A DNA stretch of 64,000 bases from Pseudogymnoascus destructans (taxonomy: Eukaryota; Ascomycota; Leotiomycetes; Thelebolales; Thelebolaceae), in contig NW_020167530.1 of assembly GCF_001641265.1 (NCBI RefSeq), positions 496,001 to 560,000 on the forward strand. The letters are read 5' to 3'. The notes under the pieces are model-generated. The model saw nothing but the letters and a program-made list of their open reading frames with translations, did no database searches and had not been told where the DNA came from. Below are positions 11,191 through 21,602 of the stretch, piece after piece; the first letter of the stretch is position 1; each line of letters opens with the position of its first letter. The translations under genes and the position numbers were made by a program.

Positions 11191-11806
11191 GTACAGTAGT
11201 AGGTGTAGTAGGTGTAGTAGACGCAGTAGGTGTAGTAGACGTAGTAGGTGTAGTAGGTAGTAGGTGTAGTAGGTAGTAGGTGTAGTAGGTAGTAGGTGTA
11301 GTAGGTAGTAGGCGTAGAGTAGTAGGTGTAGAGTAGTAGGCGTAGTAGACGTAGTAGGTGCAGTAGGTGTAGTAGGTGTAGTAGGTAGTAGGTGTAGTAG
11401 GTGCAGTAGGTGTAGTAGGCGTAGGTGTAGTAGACGTAGTAGTAGTAGGTGTAGTAGGTGGTGTAGTAGGTGTAGTAGGTGTAGTAGGTGTAGTAGGTGT
11501 AGTAGGTGTAGTAGGTGTAGTAGGTAGTAGACGTAGGTAGTAGGCGCAGTAGACGTAGTAGGTGTAGAGCAGTAGGTGTAGTAGACGTAGTAGGTGCAGT
11601 AGGTGTAGTAGGCGTACGTAGTAGGTGTAGTAGGTGTGGTAGGCGTAGTAGGTGTACTCCGTAGTAACCGTAGTAGCCGTAGTAGGTGTAGTAACCGTAG
11701 TAGCCGTAGTGGGTGTACAGTAGTAGCCGTAGTAGGTGTACAGTAGTAGCCGTAGTAGGTGTACTGTAGTAGCCGTAGTAGGTGTAGTAGCCGTAGCGTA
11801 GTAGGG
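11191..11806. repeat. Minisatellite, unit GTAGTAGGT and variants
   Basis: About 610 bp of degenerate tandem repeats built on GTAGTAGGT, with variants GTAGTAGAC, GTAGTAGGC and, towards the right end, GTAGTAGCC. Phase slips (GTAGTAGGTAGTAGGT) are frequent. The right third is enriched in the CCGTAGTAG variant, so expansion was stepwise. It starts about 450 bp upstream of the histidine kinase start codon. Confidence 0.9.
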
Positions 11807-12420
11807 TATTTTGTGTGTGTACTCGAGCAGATTTTAGTTTAGTTAGTTAGCCGTTAGTTTAGCCTGTGAGCCAGTGAGCCAGTGAGGTTATATGCGCGTC
11901 AAGCTCGAGCAAGAGGAAGAGTACTTTGGGAATAGTGTGTAATGGTTAGTACTATTCGGTACTAGTGTATTGTAAAATGTGTTAATTTGTACTAGAGCCG
12001 CCACTAAAGCCATTATAGCTCTGCTATATCCTTGTCCGTAACCCCGTCGTAACCCCTGTCGCACCCCTGTCACACCCCTGTTGCAGCCCTGCCTTAACCC
12101 TATATTAGCATGGATCAACGGGTCTAGACCTGACAAGCCAAGCTTTTGATCTCCCATTTTCCTAGTGCAAACAACAAAGTGTGTGTGTTTCTTCACAGAT
12201 GTATGAGTACTTGTAGCTAGTTAAATTAGTGTGATATATAGTGATATATAGTGCTCTATCGTGCTATACACTTGCTATCCACCTTGTAACTATACCTGAG
12301 TTGTCAGCACACACCGAACACCTACATACGACTTGTACTTGCTCACTCTACCTGGATAGGTATCTCCCGGTCCGATAGTCGCAAAACCCTGTTTGCGCCA
12401 TACTTAATGTATGTATATGC
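11807..12420. other. Non-coding stretch between the two minisatellites
   Basis: Contains a short degenerate array of a ~12-bp GTAACCCCTGTC-like unit (about 12040-12105) and repeated GTGATATATA (12230-12252). No coding sequence recognised. It could be a remnant of a repeat element, but no termini are evident. Confidence 0.35.
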
Positions 12421-12667
12421 TCCAGTCCAGTAATACAGCAGTCCAGTAATACAGCAGTCCAGTAATACAGCAGTCCAGTAATACAGCAGTCCAGTAATAC
12501 AGCAGTCCAGTAATACAGCAGTCCAGTAATACAGCAGTCCAGTAATACAGCAGTCCAGTAATACAGCAGTCCAGTAATACAGCAGTCCAGTAATACAGCA
12601 GTCCCAGTAATACAGCAGTCCAGTAATACAGCAGTCCAGTAATACAGCAGTCCCAGTAATACAGCAG
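12421..12667. repeat. 16-bp tandem repeat, unit AGTCCAGTAATACAGC
   Basis: About 15 head-to-tail copies. They are almost perfect except for two units with an extra C (GTCCCAGTAA near 12601 and 12650). The homogeneity points to recent expansion. Confidence 0.95.
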
Positions 12668-13076
12668 TTATCCGGTCACATGACTACTATCATCTGTCGA
12701 CGTCGACTACCCCAGAGGTGTCATTTATTGCTCCAGAATGCTCCATCATATAAAAGATCACGTCAAACGATTATAATAATACCCTCCACCATGACCCATC
12801 CACGTGACGCTCGTTCCTTGGTCCTCGCCTGTCCGCTCTGGGCCTCACCGCCCAATTCTGCCAGGCTTCCCCATGACGCTGCGTGAGCTGGCTGTGGCTG
12901 TGGGTTACAAGTATATGGCACTGGAGCGCTATCACAAGGCTGACGCGCCTTCCAACGTCCCACTACTGAATCCCATCCTGCTCACCCCCCCCACCCTATG
13001 CGACCGTCCTCTCAGCAACATGCGAATTCCTATATCCGATTCTTGTGTAGAATAGACTGCCTCCCATGGTTAGAAC
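12668..13076 (+). promoter_or_regulatory. 5' flank of the synaptojanin-like gene
   Basis: Holds a TATA-like TATAAAAG at about 12749-12756, roughly 320 bp before the start codon, and pyrimidine-rich sequence before the ATG. The TSS assignment is inference. Confidence 0.35.
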
Positions 13077-16000
13077 ATGTCCATCCGTGTCCTCGTCCGC
13101 GACTATCCCAACAGAGCCATCGCTCTCGTCACCGAATCCCACGCCCTCATTTTCCGCTATACCACCAGCACAACTGACGCCGTCAACAATGGCAGCCATA
13201 CCTCCCTTGGCTCGAGACCATCGGTTGACACCCAGAGTGCGCCGCGATGCATGGCCGAATTCTCACGTCTAGGCCTAGTCGACCTTGCCGATTATCGAAC
13301 ATTGAGCCCACGACCTGTCTATGGCACCCTGGGACTTATAACAGTCGAGAACGATGTGTTCATATGCATAGTCACGGGCGCCGCCAAGGTGGCTAATGTG
13401 AGGCCGAATGAGACTGTCGAGAGGATATATGCAGTCCAGTTCTACTGCTTGAGCAGCACCAAATACGACGATGTGGTCAGCGATGGCACAAAGCTCAACG
13501 GCTATGACCGGCATGAGGAAGACGATTATTCGTACGGGCATAACCTGAGCCAACGGGATACACCTATCGAGCACCCATGCGTTGATTTGACCAAGATGCT
13601 CAGCAATGGGAGCTTTTACTACAGTACGGATTTTGACCTGACGAATAGGCTTCAAGATCGGTATGCATGGGTGTAACAGTTTTGAGAGTTATGGATGCTA
13701 ATTCATGTCCAGCTCCGCCGAGTCTACCGCATTCGATATTGACAACCTCGACGAATCGTTCTTGTGGAATTCATACATGATTGGGCCGTTGGTCAAATTC
13801 CGCTCGGAGCTGCTGGAACATGAAAGAGCGGAGCTGGATGCTTCACGGATTCTAACTTCTGCCATCCGAGGATTCGTGCTTACAGTGACCCTACCAAATT
13901 CTTCGGCGCCGATTAGAACACCAAATAGCGGGCTTCCTTCATTGCTGACATTAATCTCTCGGCTGTCGTGCAAAAGAGCTGGAACCAGGTTCAATAGTCG
14001 TGGCATCGACGATGACGGGAACGTGGCCAACTTTGTAGAGACAGAGACGATATACTGGAGCCCAGCCGGAGTATGCTTCTCGTATGCTCAAATCAGAGGC
14101 TCGGTCCCGATCTTCTGGGAGCAACAGCCAGGTCTGCTTCCAGGGAAGCAGAACATCACACTCACCCGCAGCAAGGAAGGCACCCAGCCAGCGTTCGACA
14201 GGCATTTTGAAGGTTTGGAGAATTCGTATAGCTCTGTTCATGTTATAAATCTCCTCAGCGAAAGCAAACCAGGAGAGGCTGACCTGACACAACGATATAA
14301 ATATGGTGTCCGGCACTGCTCGGTCAACAACCGGGCGGCATGTCACCAGTTGCTCAAAGAGACTGAATTTGACTTTCATGCGGAAACCAAAGGCCCAGGT
14401 GGCTTTGAGGCAGCGAGCATCATCAGTCACCTAATTAAGAAAGACGCCGATGCTTTCGCGTACTACTTATCAGAGGACCTCGAGGATGCTCTCGACTCCG
14501 ATCCAAGCGGAGAGAAGCCGCAACGGCGATCGATTGTGGTGCTGCAACAAGAGGGCGTCTTCCGCACAAATTGCCTCGACTGCCTCGATAGAACGAATCT
14601 TATCCAAACCATCATCAGCAAGATGGCGGTAGAATCTTTCCTCGGCCAGCGCAGAGAACGAGCTACGTCGGACTTTTGGATGCGCCATTCGAGTCTGTGG
14701 GCTGATAACGGAGATGCCTTGTCGAAGATTTATGCAGGGACAGGAGCCCTGAAAACTTCCTTTACGAGACACGGAAAGATGTCCCTGGCGGGAGCCATTG
14801 CCGATGCTCGGAAGAGTGCCACTCGTCTTTATATCAACAATTTTGCGGATAAAGGCCGCCAGAACACTATCGATGTGCTCCTAGGGAGGCTGGTGGGACA
14901 GCGACCAGTATACTTATATGACCCCATTAACGAATATGTGAACTCGGAATTGGCCAGACGGCTCCCAGAGTATTCCTCTACTCAGATTGTCAATATCTGG
15001 GTTGGAACGTACAACGCCAACGGCCGGAGCGATGGCATCAATGAAGACCTGAGCGCTTGGTTATTCCCTGACGGCAACCCTGGACAGCAACCGGAGATGG
15101 TCGTTGTTGGTTTCCAAGAAATTGTCGAGTTGAGCCCCCAGCAGATCATGAATAGCGATCCGACTAGAAAGAAGGGGTGGGAAGCGGCTGTGAAGAAGCA
15201 CTTGAACGATCATATGGATGCTGCTGGCATCGAGGATAGATATGTTCGACTCAGGAGTGGCCAGTTGGTTGGTGCTGCGCTGTGCATATACGTGAAATCT
15301 TCCGTGCTACATCTCGTGAAGCACGTTGAGGGGTCAACGAAGAAGACAGGGTTGTCAGGGATGGCGGGCAATAAAGGGGCGGTGGCTATTCGGATGGAAT
15401 ACGCCAATACCTCAATATGCTTCGTCACTGCGCATTTAGCAGCTGGGTTTGCCAATTATGACGAAAGGAACAAGGACTTCCACGCAAGCAGCTTCCCTTC
15501 CACACTACCCCTCATCCAAGCTAACAAACCCAGACCATCCACCAAGGCCTCAAATTCCAACGCAACCGCGTCATCGACGACCACGACACCGTCATCTGGC
15601 TGGGCGACTTCAACTACCGCATCGGCATGTCGCACGACCGCGTCACCACCCTCATCAAATCCCAAGACCTCTCCTCCCTCTACGACAATGACCAGCTCAA
15701 CATCCAGATGATCGCCGGGCTGGCCTTTCCCCACTACTCAGAGTCCATGATCACCTTCATGCCAACCTACAAATTCGACGTCGGAACTAATGTCTACGAT
15801 ACTAGTGAGAAGGCGCGTATTCCGGCTTGGACGGATCGCATACTGCGTAAGGGCGGGAATATCAGGCAGACGGCGTATCATTCTGCGGATCTGAGGTATT
15901 CGGATCATCGCCCTGTGTTCGCGACATTCGAATGTACAGTAACCATCATCGACGAATCCCGCCGCGCCGCCCTATCGCGCCAGACTTTCGCGCGTCGTCG

Positions 16001-16772
16001 CGCTGCTGATTCGACACCTCGCCCTCTTTCCGTCGTCGGCGGCGCGCGCATGGAAAACGAGAGTTCAGACGAAGACCCGCCCTACGACCCAGTCGAACCA
16101 GGCCTACCCGCCGCGAGCTCGGATCGCAGGAAATGGTGGATCGACTCCGGACACCCTGCTCGCAGTGCCCTTGAACCGCCGGAGAGGGGGATGCTACCTA
16201 ACCCCGCTAGACCGAGTAATCCCTGGCAGCAGAGTGAGGAGGAGGAGTGGGTATATGTTGAGCGCCAGCCTGCGCCGTCTACACGAGCACCCTCTGTCCG
16301 CTCACAAGCTACCCTGAGGAAACCCCTTCCGCCACCGTACCCCGCGACTGAAACTCGACCGCCGCCTACGCCCGCGCGTCCACAGGCCGAGACACTGGTG
16401 CAGAGACGGGGGAGTAGCGCCTCCTCGCGCCGCGCCGCGCCGCCTGTCGCTAAGAAACCCGCTCATCTCGCTTTAGGGAGCCCAGGGAGCACTCGTAGTC
16501 CGCCGCTAAGCCGGACGCAGTCGATGGGGGGTGTGAAGACGGAGTTTGAGGCACCGCCACGGCGGGCGACGGGGTTGGAGAGTCAGGGGAGATCGCCCCT
16601 ACCTCCACCACCAAGGAGAGGTGTCGCGGTGGGGGGTATGGATGGGAGTGAGGCGGATGAGAAACCGAGGATGCCGCCTAGACCTGGGCCGGGGGCCGGG
16701 GGGGTTGATTTATTGGGGGGGGGGGGGAAGGAGATGGAGGGGTGGGGGGTTTTGGAGCCGAGTAGGCGGTAG
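13077..16772 (+). CDS. Synaptojanin-like polyphosphoinositide phosphatase (Sac1 + inositol 5-phosphatase)
   Basis: Three exons: 13077-13660, 13713-15483 and 15534-16772, 1197 residues. Intron 1 is GT-AG. Intron 2 (15484-15533) has a GCAAGC donor and a GCTAAC branch point; no GT donor nearby would keep the frame, so it is a GC-AG intron. The N-terminal Sac1 domain carries RTNCLDCLDRTN (CX5R active site, Cys about residue 482). The central 5-phosphatase domain shows WVGTYNANGR, GFQEIVEL, AGNKGAVAIRM, WLGDFNYRI, PAWTDRILRK and YSDHRPVFATF in the expected order. The C-terminal ~270 residues are proline-rich and disordered, with poly-Pro SH3-type motifs. This is the architecture of yeast Inp51/52/53, which hydrolyse PI(4,5)P2 and other phosphoinositides at the plasma membrane and on endosomes. 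Which paralogue it matches cannot be settled here. Confidence 0.94.
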
Positions 16773-17305
16773 GGTGGGATGGGATAGGTAAAATTGGGCT
16801 GGGGGAAGGGAGGGGGGGTATTGTTATGTCACGAATAGGAGGAGTGGTAGTTTTAAGATAATGTTATCGAAATCCATCATTCAGATTTTGTTGTGCGTGA
16901 TGTGCAGCTCTGCTATGTAGAGTAGACTGCTTGCTTGGTATTGTTCATCATCTGATGTAAATCCCTCCAGAGCCGCATCCGTGCTTTTCGTTCGTAATAG
17001 TAGAAATAAGCCTCCGACCAAATACCTCATCTTGAAATATCCCTCCCCTTCCAAATACAGTCCATCCCATACCATGCGTGCAAAGCTCCAGGAAAAGCCG
17101 TCTATGACGCCTCCCCCCCCCCAACGAAACCCAAGCAAAACCATACCGAGCAACATACACCATCCCTCCGCCCCCCCCAAAACTCCATTCGTCCCAGTAA
17201 GGAAACTCCAGCAAAAAAGCATCATGATCCCGATCTCCCCGCGCCCACGACATCGGCAGACCCAGTGAATGGACAACCCGCATTTCCGGCCCCGACGACG
17301 CAGGT
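16773..17305. other. Convergent intergenic region with an unproven minus-strand ORF
   Basis: Lies between the 3' ends of the phosphatase and chromodomain genes. Two overlapping minus-strand ORFs (17331-16948 and 17276-16881) are open for ~130 codons in a G-rich context. One has hydrophobic stretches. Neither shows a family I recognise, and both overlap or abut the chromodomain gene end. I do not call a gene. Confidence 0.35.
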
Positions 17306-18967
17306 TTACTCCGCATCCGACTCCACAGCATTAGCAGCGGCTTGGGAAAGGGGGGGTGAGAAGGGGCTTCGCGCAGGTCGCAGCTCGTCCATGCTTTCTT
17401 CGGACTGCTCGCGCTTCACTGTAGTGGGCATACCGGCTGCGAGGGGGTCAGGGGAGTCGACGCCGTTGGTATTGTCGTCTGGGGCAAAGATGTCGCCGGT
17501 ATGGGCGCCTAGTCTCTTAGAAACTTGTACCTGATCATCCACCGAGGTGATTCTGCTTGAGTTCTGACTCTGGTCCTGGATTCCCGGTGCCATCACGACG
17601 TCCCTGTCAATCTCAGCCCTGGCGCTCTTCTCAACAGCCTCCTTTCTCTCCTTATGCGCCTTCCCCTCAGGAGTCTTCATCCAGGTCTCATACTCGGCCT
17701 TCAAATCACTCGTGATATTCGTGGACCGCTCCCAGGTGGGTTCATAGCCGCCCGCCCACTGCGTGAGGTAGTAATGGCATCGGCGCCGCGTTTTCATTTC
17801 CCATTTATCGTCCAGGAGGCGGGTTACCTTCCACTGCTTGCTTTCTGTCGTGTCATTCTTGTTCCCGTTGGCGTCATCGGCGGATTCCGCAGTGGGCGGG
17901 GCAGGTTTGGGCTTCGAGGGGGTAGAGGTGGTGCTCTTGGATCGCTTTTGGGGGGTTGAGGTGTTTGGTTTGGGGGGGGCGGATTTCCAGCCTTTCTGTA
18001 CCCCTCCGCTGGGAGTCGCGTTTCTCGAGCGCGAGCTGGATCGTGTGGGTTGTCTCGGCGCAGTTGTCGATCTCCGTGACTTGGCTGGTGATGCGCTTTG
18101 ATGGGGGAAAACCTTTTGTGACCTCTGGCGCTGGCGTCCGTAAAACGGCTGCGCGGACCGATCTCTCAGCGAGTGCGTCTCCGAAGTGCGTATCTTTGAA
18201 GGCGATGGCGTGTGGCGTGGAGTTGAAGGCTCAGCCATAGATTTCGACCGTGGGTGTGTTTTGGAGGTGGGTGCGGGATTATTCTTCTGCACCGTCTGAG
18301 GGCTTAAGAGGGGTTCTGAAAGGTTTCTTGGGGTCTTACTGGAGAGTCCCTCGCTCGTGGATGTGCGGGAGCGTTTGCTCGGGGGGGGGTCCATGGTTCT
18401 TGATATCACTCCCTCGTCTTCGGTGTTTTCGGTGTCGAAGGCTGAGTCCATTCTGATGTTTGATTGTGATAGTGAGGGTTTGGAGAGGGAGGGTTGTAGG
18501 TTGGAAGGTTGTGGAAGGTATGAGCTGGATAGGTGAGCACCGTCGTCTGGTGTGTCGGTCTCCGTCTCGATGGAATCAACAAGAGACGCGGATGCTTCCG
18601 TTTGAGCGTTCCTGAATTGGCGGCCTCTTTTCTTCCCATTCTTGGTGAGTTTACTCCGCTCTTTTTCCTGCTTCAATTCCTCCTCTCGAGCATCCCGTCT
18701 CAATCCCTCCGCCATCTCAAACTCTTCGTAAACCAATGGTGAAACCCAGTCGAGAGCCTCATTTTTCGCGATGATCTTGCGCACCACCGGCTTGCCCTTC
18801 GGGTGAACGACATAGTGAGGCACCTTCTTGTACTCAATTACCTCTGCGATGACCCAGCTCTCCTCGTCGTGCTCCGGCAGCAGGGTGATTGGCGCCATTG
18901 GAGGGCCAGTGCCGCTGACATAGATGGGTTTGGGGATTATTTCAATCCAGAAGGAGGCTGTGGTCAT
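17306..18967 (-). CDS. Chromodomain-like protein
   Basis: Single open frame of 553 codons. Residues ~30-70 (SWVIAEVIEYKKVPHYVVHP onward) form a small conserved N-terminal module. Residues ~75-370 are disordered, basic and Ser/Pro-rich with SPAKSRRSTT-type patches that look like nuclear, phosphorylatable sequence. Residues ~377-430 read as a chromodomain: WKVTRLLDDKWEMKTRRRCH, YYLTQWAGGYEPTWERS. An acidic/Ser tail follows. The chromodomain aromatic positions are only partly visible (W at the start, YYLTQW, W in EPTWE), so methyl-lysine binding is probable but unproven. Likely a nuclear chromatin factor, unnamed to me. It borders the retrotransposon nest, with its promoter facing it. Confidence 0.75.
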   Translation of the reverse strand: MTTASFWIEIIPKPIYVSGTGPPMAPITLLPEHDEESWVIAEVIEYKKVPHYVVHPKGKPVVRKIIAKNEALDWVSPLVYEEFEMAEGLRRDAREEELKQEKERSKLTKNGKKRGRQFRNAQTEASASLVDSIETETDTPDDGAHLSSSYLPQPSNLQPSLSKPSLSQSNIRMDSAFDTENTEDEGVISRTMDPPPSKRSRTSTSEGLSSKTPRNLSEPLLSPQTVQKNNPAPTSKTHPRSKSMAEPSTPRHTPSPSKIRTSETHSLRDRSAQPFYGRQRQRSQKVFPHQSASPAKSRRSTTAPRQPTRSSSRSRNATPSGGVQKGWKSAPPKPNTSTPQKRSKSTTSTPSKPKPAPPTAESADDANGNKNDTTESKQWKVTRLLDDKWEMKTRRRCHYYLTQWAGGYEPTWERSTNITSDLKAEYETWMKTPEGKAHKERKEAVEKSARAEIDRDVVMAPGIQDQSQNSSRITSVDDQVQVSKRLGAHTGDIFAPDDNTNGVDSPDPLAAGMPTTVKREQSEESMDELRPARSPFSPPLSQAAANAVESDAE

Positions 18968-19444
18968 TGGCGCGGATCTACCTGTCGACCCATACCCAGG
19001 CAGACTTAGCCGCAGGTATCAGCCAGCTAGAAACCACTCTAATGTGGTCAATGTGAATGTTGTGAATTGGAGTTATGGGAGACGCGACTAAAGTAACGTG
19101 GTTCAGCACGGACCCTCAAAGAATTTCGCACGAACTGCACGTGAAGTTTGTCTTGTCGGGTGCAACAATATGTGAAGTGCCTTTGAGCTATAGAAAAATG
19201 GGGGTTAAAGGAGAAAAGCAAGAGAAGAGGGTAGATTATGCTTTTATGTCAAAGTTAGCTTAGTAAGCACGTAATAAAATGTATATAATATATAGTAGAG
19301 GGAGCTTTATTATAAGGTTAGAAACCCGAGTATACTCATGAGTATTAGCACGTACTCATACTCATTGAGTACAGTAAATCCTCGTACTCATACCGCTGGC
19401 GCTTTCGCCCATACTCTGTGGGTCGATATCCTCTTCTTGAGGAC
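18968..19444. other. Promoter side of the chromodomain gene, bordering the transposon nest
   Basis: AT-rich from about 19260. Contains a palindromic word ATACTCATGAGTATT (19332-19346) and several TACTCATAC repeats. No gene recognised. Confidence 0.4.
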
Positions 19445-20544
19445 TGTAATGGTGGGTGCACCAGATGTGAGAATCTAGCCACCCAGGGGAGGGGAAGATT
19501 TTACTAAGACAACACACTGTCTTAGGAAACAGAGCCAAAGGGTTGTAGCTTAGACTATTCCACAACGCAGCAATCAGGTGTGTGATGTAGTGAAGTGGTT
19601 CAGACAAGTTGCAACAAATGTTGAGTCTGGGAACTCAGGGGTAAGTCAGAGGTTAACACCTCACTGACTTTTCAGAAACAAGGAGTAACAAGATGAATGC
19701 TTGGAAGCTTGGAAAAGACGTAGAAGTATGTGCTAGTCGATTTACTGTATTACCTGCTTGCCCTTTCTTAAGGAAAGGGCAATCCTATTTATGCCAAAGG
19801 AGTGTAGTTCTCTCATTTTCCATGACTTTCCATGACTAACCAGGCTTGGTAAATGTATTAGAAATCAAGTGCGACCCACAACTAGCTTGCTAATCATGTA
19901 GTGAACGTAAGAGAATCCCATAGAACCATCTCTTGGGTTCCTAGCCTATAGGAAGTGAAAAGGAGGTACAAGGTCAGAGTACCTATAGACAAATTATGTC
20001 ATAACTTAACCAATCTTGTGGGTAACTAAGGAGCGATGACGTGTAATGAATCATAGAGGGTTGTAGAAGCTTCTAGAGCTATTGTTCATGTTCCTAGGCC
20101 TCTAGTTGGTAGAGATATGCCATGTGGTAGTATTGGCCCACCCCCTTAAGGAGGAGATTTTCTTAATAACTTGTTCAATGAGTGTCCAAATGATATGCCG
20201 TGATGTATGTAGCATAAACAGATGTAGTAGAAGAGTTTGCAGCAATCTTTGAGTAGTATTGCTTCTGTTGTTGGTGTGATAAGCCAAGATATGTATGGTG
20301 ACTTGTAGGTTTGAGGAGGAGATTTCTAAGTTTGCTCTTGAGTTTGATAGCAAACTGAGTGCAACGAATGTCAGTATGACACAGATGTAGTAGAAGAGTT
20401 TGCAGCAATCGCTGAGTAGTATTGCTCTTGTTGTTGGTGTGATAAGCCAAGATATGTATGGTGACTTGTAGGTTTGAGGATCAGATTTCTAAGTTTGCTC
20501 TTGAGTTTGATAGCAAACTGAGTGCAACGAATGTCAGTATGACA
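19445..20544 (-). mobile_element. Solo LTR of the gypsy element, reverse orientation, with internal duplication
   Basis: Begins TGTAATGGTGGGTGCACC and ends GTCAGTATGACA, the reverse complement of the LTR of the complete element at 20713-27261. Flanks read AGGAC (19440-19444) and CGGAC (20545-20549), a 5-bp target duplication with one mismatch. The last 163 bp are present twice. It belongs to an older, longer LTR subtype shared with the copy at 46978-47913. Confidence 0.88.
20219..20544. repeat. 163-bp tandem duplication inside the solo LTR
   Basis: The segment starting CAGATGTAGTAGAAGAG occurs at 20219-20381 and again at 20382-20544, each ending at the LTR terminus GTATGACA. Copies differ at a few positions, for example GAGGAGGAG against GAGGATCAG. 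Confidence 0.85.
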
Positions 20545-20657
20545 CGGACCCTGTGGGCTCGTTGTCACCCCACTTACCTGCGGGCTTCCTACAGCCTTCA
20601 TGGCCTTGCGGAGGGTATTCTGAAGGGTAGGCAGCATCACGTTCTGGCTACCCCTTT

Positions 20658-20712
20658 TGTAAGGATGCCTCCTTACCTAGATACTCGAAGAACCTGCCTC
20701 AGAGCTGTTACG
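20658..20712 (+). mobile_element. Left piece of a second-family LTR, split by the gypsy insertion
   Basis: Starts TGTAAGGATGCCTCC, identical over 15 bp to the LTR at 29596-29845. It is interrupted at GTTACG by the complete gypsy element; the sequence resumes at 27262 after the duplicated TTACG. Confidence 0.65.
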
Positions 20713-21550
20713 TGTCATACTGACATTCGTTGCACTCAGTTTGCTATCAAACTCAAGAGCAAACTTGGAAATCTCCTCCTCAAACCTACAAGTCACTATA
20801 CATATTTTGGCTTATCACACCAACAACAAGAGCAATACTACTCAACGATTGCTACAACCATCTATGATTCATTACACGTCATCGCTCCTTAGTTACTGGG
20901 CCGATATTACCACATAGCATATCTCTACAACCCTCTATGATTCATTACATGTCATCGCTCTTTAGTTACCCACAAGATTGGTTAAGTTATGACATAATTT
21001 GTCTATGACATAATTTGTCTATGACATAATTTGTCTATGACATAATTTGTCTATAGGGGTACTCTGACCTTGGACCTCCTTTTACTTCCTATAGGCTACG
21101 AACCTAAGAGATGGTTCTATGGGATTCTCTTACGTCGACTACAGTTACCAAGCCTGGTAATCATGGAAAGTCTTGGAAAATGAGAGAACTACACTCCTTT
21201 AGCATAAATAGGATTGCCCTTTCCTTAAGAAAGGGCAAGCAGACAATACAGTAAATTGACTATCACATACTTCCACGTCTTTTCCAAGCTTCCAAGCATT
21301 CATCTTGTTACTCCTTGTTTCTGAAAAGTCAGTGAGGTGTTAACCTCTGACTTACCCCTGAGTTCCCAGACTCAACATTTGTTGCAACTTGTCTGAACCA
21401 CTTCACTACATCACACACCTGATTGCTGCGTTGTGGAATAGTCTAAGCTACGACCCTTTGGCTCTGTTTTCTAAGACAGTGTGTTGTCTTAGTAAATTCA
21501 TCCCTTCCTTGGGTGGCTAGATTCTCACATCTGGTGCACCCACCATTACA
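20713..21550 (+). repeat. Left LTR of the chromovirus
   Basis: 838 bp. Contains four tandem copies of TATGACATAATTTGTC (about 20989-21052), a TATA-like element and the predicted transcript start. Ends with CACCCACCATTACA. Confidence 0.96.
21204..21246 (+). promoter_or_regulatory. LTR core promoter candidate and transcript 5' end
   Basis: ATAAATA at 21204-21210 resembles a TATA box. About 30 nt downstream lies AAGCAGACAA (21237-21246), which is perfectly complementary to the sequence just after the LTR (21553-21562). In Tf1/sushi-type elements the transcript 5' end supplies the primer, so this spacing suggests that transcription starts near 21237. This is inference from sequence. Confidence 0.5.
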
Positions 21551-21552
21551 CC

Positions 21553-21562
21553 TTGTCTGCTT
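21553..21562 (+). other. Candidate self-primer binding site
   Basis: TTGTCTGCTT lies two bases 3' of the left LTR, where a tRNA primer site would be, but lacks the TGG expected for pairing with a tRNA CCA end. It is the exact reverse complement of AAGCAGACAA at 21237-21246. Confidence 0.55.
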
Positions 21563-21602
21563 CAAGCTTCAACTATTTCTATAGCAGCACTTCGATACTA
21601 CA

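Noticed and set aside
12040..12105. Telomere-like repeats (TAACCC words)
   Set aside because: The unit is an imperfect 12-bp GTAACCCCTGTC-like repeat of only ~5 copies in a gene-containing region, not a TTAGGG array.
16881..17331. Small membrane protein on the minus strand downstream of the chromodomain gene
   Set aside because: Two overlapping frames look equally plausible in G-rich DNA, and one overlaps the chromodomain ORF; no family support.
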